Shown here: positions 14,030 to 20,553 of the stretch, one piece after another | Layout of the letters: every line of letters starts with the position of its first letter | Numbering within the stretch: the first letter of the stretch is position 1 | DNA from: an uncultured Bacilli bacterium | GTDB taxonomy: Bacteria > Bacillota_I > Bacilli_A > RF39 > UBA660 | Length of the DNA stretch: 20,553 nt | Reading direction: 5' to 3' | Assembly (NCBI GenBank): GCA_934086255.1 | Contig: CAKOIB010000009.1 | Span: forward strand, 1 to 20,553 | The notes under the pieces: model-generated | The model's database searches: none | Told to the model about the DNA's origin: nothing | What the model saw: the letters and a program-made list of their open reading frames with translations, nothing else | Position numbers and translations under genes: made by a program

Positions 14030-14278
14030 ATGGAAGATAAGACTATGGTTTTTAATATTGACGATTTAAATAACTACATGGTCACTGAAACATTACTTAA
14101 TGTAAAAAACAATCTTGAAGAAAAAGGATACAAAGGAATAGACCAAATCGTTGGCTATCTTCTTACGGGAGATGAAACATATATTTCTAATTATAAAGAT
14201 TCAAGAAAAAAAATACAAAGTATAGAACGTGAAATAATAATAAAAACACTTGTAAAAAACTATCTAAGAGACTTATGA
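14030..14278 (+). CDS. ireB: IreB family regulatory protein (UPF0297/YrzL)
   Basis: An 82-residue protein with the family pattern: a short N-terminus MEDKTMVFNIDD, then LEEKGYKGIDQIVGYLLTGDETYI and IEREIIIKTLVKNYL. In Enterococcus faecalis, IreB is phosphorylated by the Ser/Thr kinase IreK on two N-terminal Thr residues and affects cephalosporin resistance. Here the N-terminus holds one Thr (Thr5, matching the second site), so regulation may be simpler (inference). The ribosome site is a full AAAGGAGTGAT. Its TGA stop overlaps the ruvX start (ATGA), so the two are coupled. This is the first gene of the yrzL-yrrK-yrzB-yrrL series seen in Bacillus, here without the alaS usually upstream. Confidence 0.93.
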   Translation: MEDKTMVFNIDDLNNYMVTETLLNVKNNLEEKGYKGIDQIVGYLLTGDETYISNYKDSRKKIQSIEREIIIKTLVKNYLRDL

Positions 14279-14688
14279 GATATTTAGGACTAGACTTAGG
14301 CAAAAAATCATTAGGAATATCTTTATCAGATAAACTTGGTTTAATTGCATCATTTTATAAAAATATTAAAAGTGATGATGAAGAAGAGTTAATCGAAGAA
14401 ATACTAAAAATAATTGAAAAAGAACATGTCGATGAAATAGTACTAGGACTACCTAAAAACATGAATGGTTCCTTAGGATTTCGTTGCGATGAAACAATAG
14501 AGTTTAAAGAAAAACTAGAACAAAAAACAAATAAAAAAGTTCATCTTGAAGACGAAAGACTAACTACTAAAGTAGCGCAACAAGTACTAATAAATGCCGA
14601 TGTGTCTAGAAAAAAAAGAAAAAAAGTAATCGATGGAGTATCCGCAGTAGTGATACTACAATCGTTTTTAGATAAGGGAGGAAAATAA
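14275..14688 (+). CDS. ruvX: RuvX/YqgF family putative Holliday junction resolvase / pre-16S rRNA nuclease
   Basis: A 137-residue RNase H-fold nuclease. Motifs: YLGLDLGKKSLGISLSD with catalytic Asp7; VLGLPKNMNGS; LEDERLTTKVA with the Asp-Glu-Arg at 93-95; and VIDGVSAVVILQSFL with Asp120. The family (YqgF, YrrK) is linked both to Holliday junction cleavage and to maturation of the 16S rRNA 5' end; sequence alone does not separate these. The length is typical. It is translationally coupled to ireB by ATGA and followed two bases after its stop by the DUF1292 gene, whose ribosome site GGGAGG lies in the ruvX 3' end. Confidence 0.93.
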   Translation: MRYLGLDLGKKSLGISLSDKLGLIASFYKNIKSDDEEELIEEILKIIEKEHVDEIVLGLPKNMNGSLGFRCDETIEFKEKLEQKTNKKVHLEDERLTTKVAQQVLINADVSRKKRKKVIDGVSAVVILQSFLDKGGK

Positions 14689-14689
14689 T

Positions 14690-14989
14690 ATGGAAGAAAA
14701 CAAAAATGAAGAATTAAGAGATGATATGTTTATAGGATTCAATGAAAAAGGAGAACAAAAAACATTTTACAAACTTTTAGAGTTCGATTCAAATGAAACA
14801 GGTAAACACTATCTTGCTTACACTGACAATGAAACAGATGAAGAAGGAAACTTAAAAGCATATGGTTCAATAGTGATCGAAGAAGGAGATCATACAAAAC
14901 TTGAACCAATTACAACTGAAAAAGAATGGAAAGTAATTGAAATGGCTCTTAAAGTTTTACAAGAAGAAGTGACAGATAAAAATGAATAG
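14690..14989 (+). CDS. yrzB: DUF1292 protein (UPF0473, YrzB)
   Basis: A 99-residue acidic protein with the DUF1292 pattern: FIGFNEKGEQKTFYKLLEFD, followed by GKHYLAYTDNETDEEGN and, further on, YGSIVIEEGDHTKLEPITTE, then a C-terminal helix EWKVIEMALKVLQEE. The family is almost confined to Firmicutes, always near yrzL and yrrK, and has no established function. It is soluble and has no cysteine. A GGGAGGAAAATAAT leader gives a strong ribosome site. Its stop overlaps the mltG start by eight bases. Confidence 0.92.
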   Translation: MEENKNEELRDDMFIGFNEKGEQKTFYKLLEFDSNETGKHYLAYTDNETDEEGNLKAYGSIVIEEGDHTKLEPITTEKEWKVIEMALKVLQEEVTDKNE

Positions 14990-16067
14990 TAAGAACAAAA
15001 AGAAAAAAGTAAAGTTTAAAAAAGGCTTCAAAATCGGAGTCTTAGTCTTTTTACTTGTAATAATCATATTATCAACTACTATATACTTATTAACACCAGT
15101 ATCAAGTAGTACTAAAGAAGAAATAATAACCATTGAAAGTGGTACATCAACTAAAGAAATCGCAGCAATTCTAAAAGATAAAAAACTTATTAAAAGTAAA
15201 ACATTCTTTACAATATACTCTAAAATAAAGAAAGCAAATTATTATGCTGCCTCATATAAAATAAGTCCTAATATGTCACTTAATGAAATTATAAATGAAT
15301 TACAAACAACTGGTACTAATATTAATGAAGTTGCAATAACCATAAAAGAAGGACAAAATATGAGACAAATTGCTAAACTAATATCAGAAAATACTAGTAT
15401 AAAATATGATGATATAATTAAAAAAACAAAAGATCAAAAATACTTAGATAAATTAATTGATAAATATTGGTTTATTGAAAAAGATATAAAAAATAGTAAT
15501 CTTTACTATAATCTTGAAGGATATTTATTTCCAGACACATATCAAATAGATAAAGAAGAAACTGATATCGAAAAAGTTTTTGAAGTCCTATTAAACCAAA
15601 TGGACCAAGTATTAAGTGAATATAAGAAAGATATTAAAAAATCTAACTACAGCATTCACAAACTACTTACTTTAGCATCAGTTACTCAAAGCGAAGGTTA
15701 TAATGAAGACGACTTTAAAAATATAGCAAGTGTTTTTTATAATAGAATGAAAGATGATATGCCTTTAGGTAGTTGTGTAACATCATACTATGGTGTTAAA
15801 AAAGAAATGACTGAAGCATTAACTAATTCTGATATAAATAATCAAAATGCTTACAACACACGCGGTGACAATCCAGCATTATTTCCAATTGGACCAATAT
15901 CCGCTCCAGGTAAGAAAGCAATCGAAGCAGTAGTAAAACCAATTAAAACAAATTACTATTACTTTGTTTCAGACAAAAATCATAAATTATATTTTACAAA
16001 AACATTAAAAGAACATGAACAAACAATAAATAAATTAGAACAAGAAGGATTGTGGTTACAATGGTAG
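14982..16067 (+). CDS. mltG: Endolytic murein transglycosylase MltG (YceG-like)
   Basis: A 361-residue membrane-anchored lytic transglycosylase that cuts nascent glycan strands and is thought to set their length. A Lys-rich cytoplasmic start precedes one helix at about 17-38. A LysM-like region follows (about 46-125: ITIESGTSTKEIAAILKD and ITIKEGQNMRQIAKLI), then the catalytic domain with NLEGYLFPDTY, LASVTQSEGYNEDD and FPIGPISAPGKKAIEA. Glu238 in VTQSEG aligns with the catalytic Glu. The block that usually reads L-x-S-D-P-T-V after VFYNRM-x-x-x-M reads PLGSCVTSYYGV here, so the common Asp-Pro is Cys-Val. The gene matches yrrL of Bacillus in position. Confidence 0.92.
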   Translation: MNSKNKKKKVKFKKGFKIGVLVFLLVIIILSTTIYLLTPVSSSTKEEIITIESGTSTKEIAAILKDKKLIKSKTFFTIYSKIKKANYYAASYKISPNMSLNEIINELQTTGTNINEVAITIKEGQNMRQIAKLISENTSIKYDDIIKKTKDQKYLDKLIDKYWFIEKDIKNSNLYYNLEGYLFPDTYQIDKEETDIEKVFEVLLNQMDQVLSEYKKDIKKSNYSIHKLLTLASVTQSEGYNEDDFKNIASVFYNRMKDDMPLGSCVTSYYGVKKEMTEALTNSDINNQNAYNTRGDNPALFPIGPISAPGKKAIEAVVKPIKTNYYYFVSDKNHKLYFTKTLKEHEQTINKLEQEGLWLQW

Positions 16068-16660
16068 AAAAAACATATAACGAAATTAAAACAATAAAAG
16101 AGTACGCATTAGTAAATAAAGTACCAATTATGGTAGATGATAGCATTGACTTTATAATATCAAAAATACATCAAAAAAGAGTAAAAAAAGTACTTGAAAT
16201 AGGTACTGCAATTGGATACTCTGCAATTATGATGGCACTTTCATCACCAAATCTTACAGTGACTTCAATAGAAAAAGATAAAGATAGATACCTTGAAGCA
16301 GTAAAAAATATTAAAAAGTTTAATCTTGAAGATAGGATAACTCTAATATATAACGACGCCCTTGAAGTATCATTAAAAGAAAAATACGACCTTATCTTAA
16401 TTGATGCTGCTAAAAGTAAAAACCTAGATTTCTTCAACAAATTTGAAAAAAATCTAGAACCAAATGGAACAATAATAACAGATAACTTAAGCTTTCATGG
16501 TTACGTAGAGCAAGAACCATCACAAATAAAAAATAGAAACATCAGAGCCTTAGTTAGAAAAATAAGAAACTACATAGACTTTTTAGAAAATAATCTTAAA
16601 TATAAAACAACATTCTATGAAATCGGAGATGGACTATCAGTTACAGAAAAAAGGATGTGA
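16061..16660 (+). CDS. trmR: TrmR/YrrM-like class I SAM O-methyltransferase
   Basis: A 199-residue cation-dependent O-methyltransferase. Visible: motif I LEIGTAIGYSAIMMA (45-59), acidic Glu71 in SIEKD for SAM ribose, the metal-site Asp115 in LILIDAAKSK, and Asp141-Asn142 in TDNLSFHGYV. In B. subtilis, YrrM (TrmR) methylates 5-hydroxyuridine at tRNA position 34 to 5-methoxyuridine. Adjacent U32 genes identical in order to yrrN-yrrO support that role here. The start is uncertain: a GTG at 16052 is in frame but only three bases from AGAAGGA; ATG at 16061 is preferred, with a slightly long spacer. It overlaps mltG by seven bases. Confidence 0.87.
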   Translation: MVEKTYNEIKTIKEYALVNKVPIMVDDSIDFIISKIHQKRVKKVLEIGTAIGYSAIMMALSSPNLTVTSIEKDKDRYLEAVKNIKKFNLEDRITLIYNDALEVSLKEKYDLILIDAAKSKNLDFFNKFEKNLEPNGTIITDNLSFHGYVEQEPSQIKNRNIRALVRKIRNYIDFLENNLKYKTTFYEIGDGLSVTEKRM

Positions 16661-16666
16661 TACAAT

Positions 16667-17491
16667 ATGAAACTATTAATCATACCAACATCTATAAATA
16701 TTAAAAAATATGAGAATGCCTCTGCATTCCTTTTTGGTTTAAAAGACTTCTCATACACAACACCTATATCCATAACATTAAAAGATCTAAAAAAAATAAA
16801 ACAAAAAACCAATAAAGAAATATTTGTAAAAATAGATAAAAACATCTTTAATAAAGATATAGAAAACTTAAAAAATACCCTATTAGAGCTAGACAAACTA
16901 AATATAAATGGAATCTTCTTTTATGATCTTTCAGTACTATCATTATCAAAAAAACTAAACTTAAAAACACCATTAATATGGAATCAAAACTTCTTTGTAA
17001 CCAATTATAAAACTTGCAATCACTATGAAGCCCAAGGAGTCTATGGAGCAGTAACATCATCTGAAATAACACTACAAGAAATCCTAGAAATAAGAAAAAA
17101 TACTGACTTTAAACTATTTGTTAATATATTTGGTTATCAAATGATGGCATTTTCTAAAAGAAAACTAATTACTAATTACTTTAAATATTTAAAAAAGAAA
17201 AACTATAAAAGAAATAACTATATAATTGAAAAAGATAAAAAATTCTTAATAAAAGAAACAAAAGAAGGAACAATGATCCTATCAGATAAAATATTAAATG
17301 GATTAAAATATAAAGAAGAGTTAGAAAAATCTAAAATAGATTACTTAATATTAGATCAAACAATGATAAAAGATAAAGATTTTAAAAAAGTATTACAAGC
17401 TATAAAAGAAAATAAAGATATAGACAATATTATTCCTAATACAGATACTTTATTTCTAGATAAAAAAACAATATATAAGGTGAAAAAATGA
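16667..17491 (+). CDS. yrrN: U32 family protein, YrrN/TrhP1-like
   Basis: A 274-residue divergent U32-family protein. The most telling region is LFVNIFGYQMMAFSKRKLIT followed by NYFKYLKKKN, the counterpart of the xxFGYxxMxxSRRKLxxNYF block of YrrN. The rest is a plausible (beta/alpha) barrel with few conserved residues. It has one cysteine (Cys117), so it lacks the iron-sulfur cysteine set of its downstream neighbour. In B. subtilis, YrrN and YrrO (TrhP1, TrhP2) are both needed for tRNA 5-hydroxyuridine. Its position between a TrmR-like gene and YrrO supports the same role. The ribosome site AGGATGTGAT lies in the methyltransferase 3' end, and its TGA stop overlaps the next ATG. Confidence 0.78.
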   Translation: MKLLIIPTSINIKKYENASAFLFGLKDFSYTTPISITLKDLKKIKQKTNKEIFVKIDKNIFNKDIENLKNTLLELDKLNINGIFFYDLSVLSLSKKLNLKTPLIWNQNFFVTNYKTCNHYEAQGVYGAVTSSEITLQEILEIRKNTDFKLFVNIFGYQMMAFSKRKLITNYFKYLKKKNYKRNNYIIEKDKKFLIKETKEGTMILSDKILNGLKYKEELEKSKIDYLILDQTMIKDKDFKKVLQAIKENKDIDNIIPNTDTLFLDKKTIYKVKK

Positions 17492-18669
17492 AAAGAGTAG
17501 AACTACTTTCTCCAGCAGGAGACCTAGAAAAATTAAAAATAGCTTATCTTTATGGAGCAGATGCTTGCTATATCGGAGGACAAGAATTTAGCTTAAGAGC
17601 AAATGCTAATAACTTTTCTCTTGAAGAAATAAAACAAGCAGTAGACTATGCCCATAAACTAAATAAAAAATTATATGTAACTACTAATATTGTTTTTCAT
17701 AATGAAAACCTAAATGGAATAATAGACTATCTAAAATCTTTAGAAGACATAAAAGTTGATGCCATCATCTTAAGTGATCCCTTATTAATAGATATAGTAA
17801 AAAAATACACACCAACCTTAAGAATACATATAAGTACTCAGGCCTGTACTACAAATGGTGAAACAGTAAACTACTTTAAAGAAATGGGAGTAGAACGTGT
17901 CGTTTTAGCAAGAGAAGTATCTAAAGAAGATATGAAAGAAATATATGATAAAACACATATGGATTTAGAAGTCTTTCTACACGGTGCAATGTGTACATGC
18001 TATTCTGGAAGATGTGTTTTATCAAATTACTTTACCAATAGAGACTCCAATCGCGGAGGATGTGCCCAAGTATGTAGATTTGTCTTTGATTTAGATAAAA
18101 AAAGAAAAACAAAATATTCAATTGCAACCAAAGACTTAAACCTTTCAAGTAAAATTAAAGACTTAATAGAAACAGGAATTATGTCTTTAAAAATTGAAGG
18201 AAGAATGCGCAGTACTTATTACGTTGCAACAGTAATTAATAGTTATCGAAAACTAATAGATGCATATTATAATAATAACCTAACCGAAGACTTATTACAC
18301 CATGAACAAAAAATATTATCAAGAGTAGCCAATAGAGAATCAACTACTCAATACTTTGATCATCAGGCAGACTATAATGATCAATACTACATTGGAAGAG
18401 AAGAAGTATCAAACCAAGACTTTTTAGGAATAGTACTAGACTATGATAAAAAAACAAAATATGCAACCATTGAACAAAGAAACTACTTTAAACCCCAACA
18501 AACTATTAATATATTTGGACCAAATAACATAGACTTTGATATTAAGATAGATAAAATATATGATGAAGATTTTAATGAACTTGATGCCGCTAGACACCCT
18601 AGACAAATACTTAAAATAAAAGTTGATCAAGAACTAGAAAAAGACTCTATTTTACGGGTAAAGTTTTAG
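17488..18669 (+). CDS. yrrO: U32 family protein, YrrO/TrhP2-like tRNA hydroxylation factor
   Basis: A 393-residue U32 protein with the full signature: start VELLSPAGDLEKLKIAYLYG, then GADACYIGG, HISTQACTTN, EVFLHGAMCTCYSGRCVLSN, RGGCAQVCR and SLKIEGRMRS. Cys169, Cys176, Cys192 and Cys196 are at the usual iron-sulfur positions, with Cys171 as an extra. Where many relatives have KDLC, this protein reads KDLN, so the cluster ligand set may differ (uncertain, from memory of the family). Although annotated as peptidases, family members studied in B. subtilis and E. coli act in tRNA 5-hydroxyuridine formation using prephenate. The C-terminal part (about 310-393) is a beta-rich domain. It starts within the yrrN stop codon (ATGA). 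Confidence 0.9.
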   Translation: MKRVELLSPAGDLEKLKIAYLYGADACYIGGQEFSLRANANNFSLEEIKQAVDYAHKLNKKLYVTTNIVFHNENLNGIIDYLKSLEDIKVDAIILSDPLLIDIVKKYTPTLRIHISTQACTTNGETVNYFKEMGVERVVLAREVSKEDMKEIYDKTHMDLEVFLHGAMCTCYSGRCVLSNYFTNRDSNRGGCAQVCRFVFDLDKKRKTKYSIATKDLNLSSKIKDLIETGIMSLKIEGRMRSTYYVATVINSYRKLIDAYYNNNLTEDLLHHEQKILSRVANRESTTQYFDHQADYNDQYYIGREEVSNQDFLGIVLDYDKKTKYATIEQRNYFKPQQTINIFGPNNIDFDIKIDKIYDEDFNELDAARHPRQILKIKVDQELEKDSILRVKF

Positions 18670-18686
18670 AAAAGTACCCAAAAAAC

Positions 18687-18715
18687 TTGACAAAACACAA
18701 AAAAAATAGTATCCT
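18687..18715 (+). promoter_or_regulatory. Predicted promoter of greA
   Basis: A perfect TTGACA (18687-18692), a 17-base spacer and TATCCT (18710-18715). The GAGGTGA ribosome site lies before the ATG at 18750. No terminator was seen between yrrO and this promoter. Confidence 0.65.
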
Positions 18716-18749
18716 TTTAGAGAACTTATTAATTTAGAGGTGAATTAAA

Positions 18750-19223
18750 ATGAATAATAAAAAACCAATCCTTTTAACAAAAGAAGGATATGAAGAAATA
18801 AAAGAAGAATTAAACGATTTGATAAATGTTAAAAGACCTGCGAATATTGAAGCAATAAAAGAAGCAAGAGCACTTGGAGACCTTTCTGAAAATGCAGATT
18901 ATGATGCTGCAAGAAATGAACAAGCTGAAATAGAAGCAAAAATTAAAAAACTAGAAACTATTTTAGAAAATGTTCAAATAATTGAATCAGTTAGTACCGA
19001 CGAAGTAGGAGTAGGAACAACAGTAAAAATTGCCTATATTGATGATGAAGATGACGTTGATCAATACAAGATAGTTGGTTCTCAAGAAGCAGACCCATTT
19101 GAAAGCAAAATATCAAATGAATCTCCAATTGCTAAAGCCCTAATGGGACACAAAGTCGGAGATGTTGTTTCAGTAGAAAGTCCAAATGGAAACTACGAAG
19201 TAAAAGTAATAGAAATTAACTAA
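18750..19223 (+). CDS. greA: Transcription elongation factor GreA
   Basis: A 157-residue cleavage factor that rescues backtracked RNA polymerase. The N-terminal coiled coil contains the tip sequence ARALGDLSENADYDAARNEQ, with the acidic Asp44 and Glu47 that coordinate the second active-site metal. The C-terminal FKBP-like domain has DPFESKISNESPIAKALMGH and ends in VKVIEIN. Length is standard. In Bacillus greA also lies downstream of yrrO (after udk); udk is absent here. It has its own promoter and terminator, so it is probably transcribed alone. Confidence 0.97.
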   Translation: MNNKKPILLTKEGYEEIKEELNDLINVKRPANIEAIKEARALGDLSENADYDAARNEQAEIEAKIKKLETILENVQIIESVSTDEVGVGTTVKIAYIDDEDDVDQYKIVGSQEADPFESKISNESPIAKALMGHKVGDVVSVESPNGNYEVKVIEIN

Positions 19224-19251
19224 AAACAGATGAAATTAATCTGTTTTTTTT
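19222..19251 (+). terminator. Terminator of greA
   Basis: AAAAACAGAT (19222-19231) pairs with ATCTGTTTTT (19239-19248) around GAAATTA, with T continuing to 19251. Confidence 0.87.
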
Positions 19252-19252
19252 G

Positions 19253-19258
19253 TATAAT
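19253..19258 (+). promoter_or_regulatory. Possible -10 box of mutS
   Basis: A perfect TATAAT lies two bases after the greA terminator T-run, 18 bases before the mutS start codon. The -35 position falls in the terminator loop and does not match the consensus, so this is tentative; read-through from greA is the alternative. Confidence 0.35.
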
Positions 19259-19276
19259 ATTAAGTGGTGAAGCAGT

Positions 19277-20553
19277 ATGAAAAGATGTGAAGTAGATAAA
19301 AATAAACTTTCTCCAATGATGTTACAATATTTAAACATAAAAGAACAAAACGAAGATGCAATCATCTTTTTTAGACTTGGAGACTTTTATGAAATGTTTT
19401 TCGAAGACGCAGAATTAGTATCTCGTCTTTTAGAATTAACCTTAACAGGAAAAAATTGTGGTTTAGAAGAAAGAGTACCAATGTGTGGTATACCATACCA
19501 TGCTTATTTAGGATACTTAGAAAAACTAGTGAGTTTAGGATATAAAGTAGCAATATGTGAACAATTAACACCACCTGATAAAAAAGGAGTAGTAGAGCGA
19601 GGAGTAGTGCAAATAGTAACCAGAGGTACCCTTATGGACTCCTCTGCATTAGATGAAAAAACTAATAACTATATAGGAAGTATCTATGACTATAACCATT
19701 GCTATGCTATAAGCTATGCTGATATATCAACCGGAGTTATGTACTCAATTTTATTAGACTATGATGAAGAAAAACTAATTAATGAAATAATAAGAATAGA
19801 CATAAAAGAACTAATTGTAAATGATAAAATAAATCGTAAGATAATTAATACATTAAGAGAAAAATATAATATCTTAATAACTATAAGTAATAACTTTCTT
19901 GAAAATAAATATGAACATACCTATGAAAACATTCAAGATATTAGAATTACAAACTCTATAAAACATTTACTATTCTATCTTCAAGAAATGAAAAAAGGAA
20001 ACTTAAACCATCTTCAAAAAAGTATTATTATAGATAAAAATGACTCATTAGAAATAGATATCCATTCTAAAAGAAACCTTGAATTAGTAGAAACTCTAAG
20101 ACTAAAAGAAAGAACATATTCACTATTATGGATGCTAGATAAAACAAAAACAGCAATGGGATCTAGACTACTTAAAAAATGGATAGAAAGCCCTTTAGTA
20201 AATAAACAAAAAATAGAAAAAAGATACGAACTAATATCAACACTACTTACAGAATTTATCCTAAAAGAAGAACTAAGAGACTTACTAAACAATGTCTATG
20301 ACTTAGAAAGACTATCAGGAAGAATAGCGTATGGTAACTTAAATGCTAGAGATTTAATCCAATTAAAAAACTCAATCAAAACATTCCCAGAAATTAAAAA
20401 AATATTAAAAGAAATAAACTATGAAGATACATTTGATACCCTTGATGATTTAAAAGACTTACTAGAAAAATCAATAAATGAAGATGCACCAATAACCATA
20501 AAAGAAGGAAATATAATAAAATCAGGCTATAATGAAGAACTAGATAATCTAAA
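19277..20553 (+). CDS. mutS: DNA mismatch repair ATPase MutS (3' end beyond window)
   Basis: The frame is open from ATG 19277 to the window end: 425 residues, roughly the first half of MutS. The mismatch-recognition domain is clear: LSPMMLQYLNIKEQNEDAII then FFRLGDFYEMFFEDA, with the Phe37-x-Glu39 wedge that inserts at the mispair, followed by PMCGIPYHA and GYKVAICEQL. GVVQIVTRGT stands where VTPGT is usual. The core and lever part follows (SLEIDIHSKRNLELVETLR, then LLWMLDKTKTAMGSRLLKKW and SPL). The last residues, IIKSGYNEELDNL, start the clamp region. The ATPase domain would lie outside the window. AAGTGGTGA is the ribosome site. No frameshift is present in the visible part. Confidence 0.95.
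   Translation, partial: MKRCEVDKNKLSPMMLQYLNIKEQNEDAIIFFRLGDFYEMFFEDAELVSRLLELTLTGKNCGLEERVPMCGIPYHAYLGYLEKLVSLGYKVAICEQLTPPDKKGVVERGVVQIVTRGTLMDSSALDEKTNNYIGSIYDYNHCYAISYADISTGVMYSILLDYDEEKLINEIIRIDIKELIVNDKINRKIINTLREKYNILITISNNFLENKYEHTYENIQDIRITNSIKHLLFYLQEMKKGNLNHLQKSIIIDKNDSLEIDIHSKRNLELVETLRLKERTYSLLWMLDKTKTAMGSRLLKKWIESPLVNKQKIEKRYELISTLLTEFILKEELRDLLNNVYDLERLSGRIAYGNLNARDLIQLKNSIKTFPEIKKILKEINYEDTFDTLDDLKDLLEKSINEDAPITIKEGNIIKSGYNEELDNL

Noticed and set aside
1..20553. Mycoplasma-type genetic code (TGA as Trp), given the very low GC
   Set aside because: TGA is used as the stop of ireB, the O-methyltransferase and yrrN at overlapping gene junctions, and Trp positions are TGG.

Overview
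The window reads as one piece of chromosome from a very AT-rich, low-GC Gram-positive bacterium (Bacilli / Erysipelotrichia / Mollicutes-like gut lineage). The evidence is the set of Firmicutes-type genes: dnaB initiator, ireB, yrzB-type DUF1292, ymxH-type PRC-barrel protein and the yrrK-yrzB-yrrL-yrrM-yrrN-yrrO-greA gene order. The genetic code is standard: TGA terminates ireB, the O-methyltransferase and the first U32 gene, and Trp is TGG. Nearly everything is on the + strand; the only exception is a two-gene minus-strand unit at about 11.4-12.4 kb. No tRNA, rRNA, transposase or CRISPR array was seen.

Layout. (1) 1-524: C-terminal end of a secreted prepilin-like or repeat-family protein. 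(2) 575-4490: a promoter, three overlapping genes and a terminator. The genes are a YfhO GT-C-like membrane protein, a CsbB/DPM1-like GT2 and a GtcA/GtrA flippase, matching the three-component cell-envelope glycosylation system known from lipoteichoic acid decoration. (3) 4524-5437: a PRC-barrel gene, then a DinJ/YafQ toxin-antitoxin cassette with its own promoter and terminator. (4) 5541-6912: lspA and rluD, overlapping. (5) 6913-7376: a 464-base gap holding a predicted pseudoknotted RNA and a terminator. (6) 7377-10129: ackA, an NrnA-like DHH phosphoesterase and engB, then a terminator. (7) 10153-11360: two unrecognised genes, the second carrying a HELLH zinc-protease motif. (8) 11380-12355, minus strand: two membrane proteins of unknown function, divergent from dnaB. 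(9) 12493-13767: dnaB, followed by two matching palindromes and a strong terminator. (10) 14030-18669: ireB, ruvX, DUF1292, mltG, trmR-like methyltransferase and two U32 proteins, tightly packed. (11) greA and the 5' part of mutS, which runs off the window end.

How they work together. Two cooperating modules stand out: yfhO-csbB-gtcA for polymer glycosylation outside the membrane, and yrrM-yrrN-yrrO, which by B. subtilis precedent makes 5-methoxyuridine at the tRNA wobble position. The rest is core housekeeping: lipoprotein signal processing, ribosome assembly, acetate metabolism, nanoRNA turnover, replication initiation, peptidoglycan synthesis, transcript cleavage and mismatch repair.

The least explained items are the pseudoknot RNA at 6914-7050, the paired CGTAC palindromes at 13816-13872, the HELLH protein and the minus-strand membrane pair.
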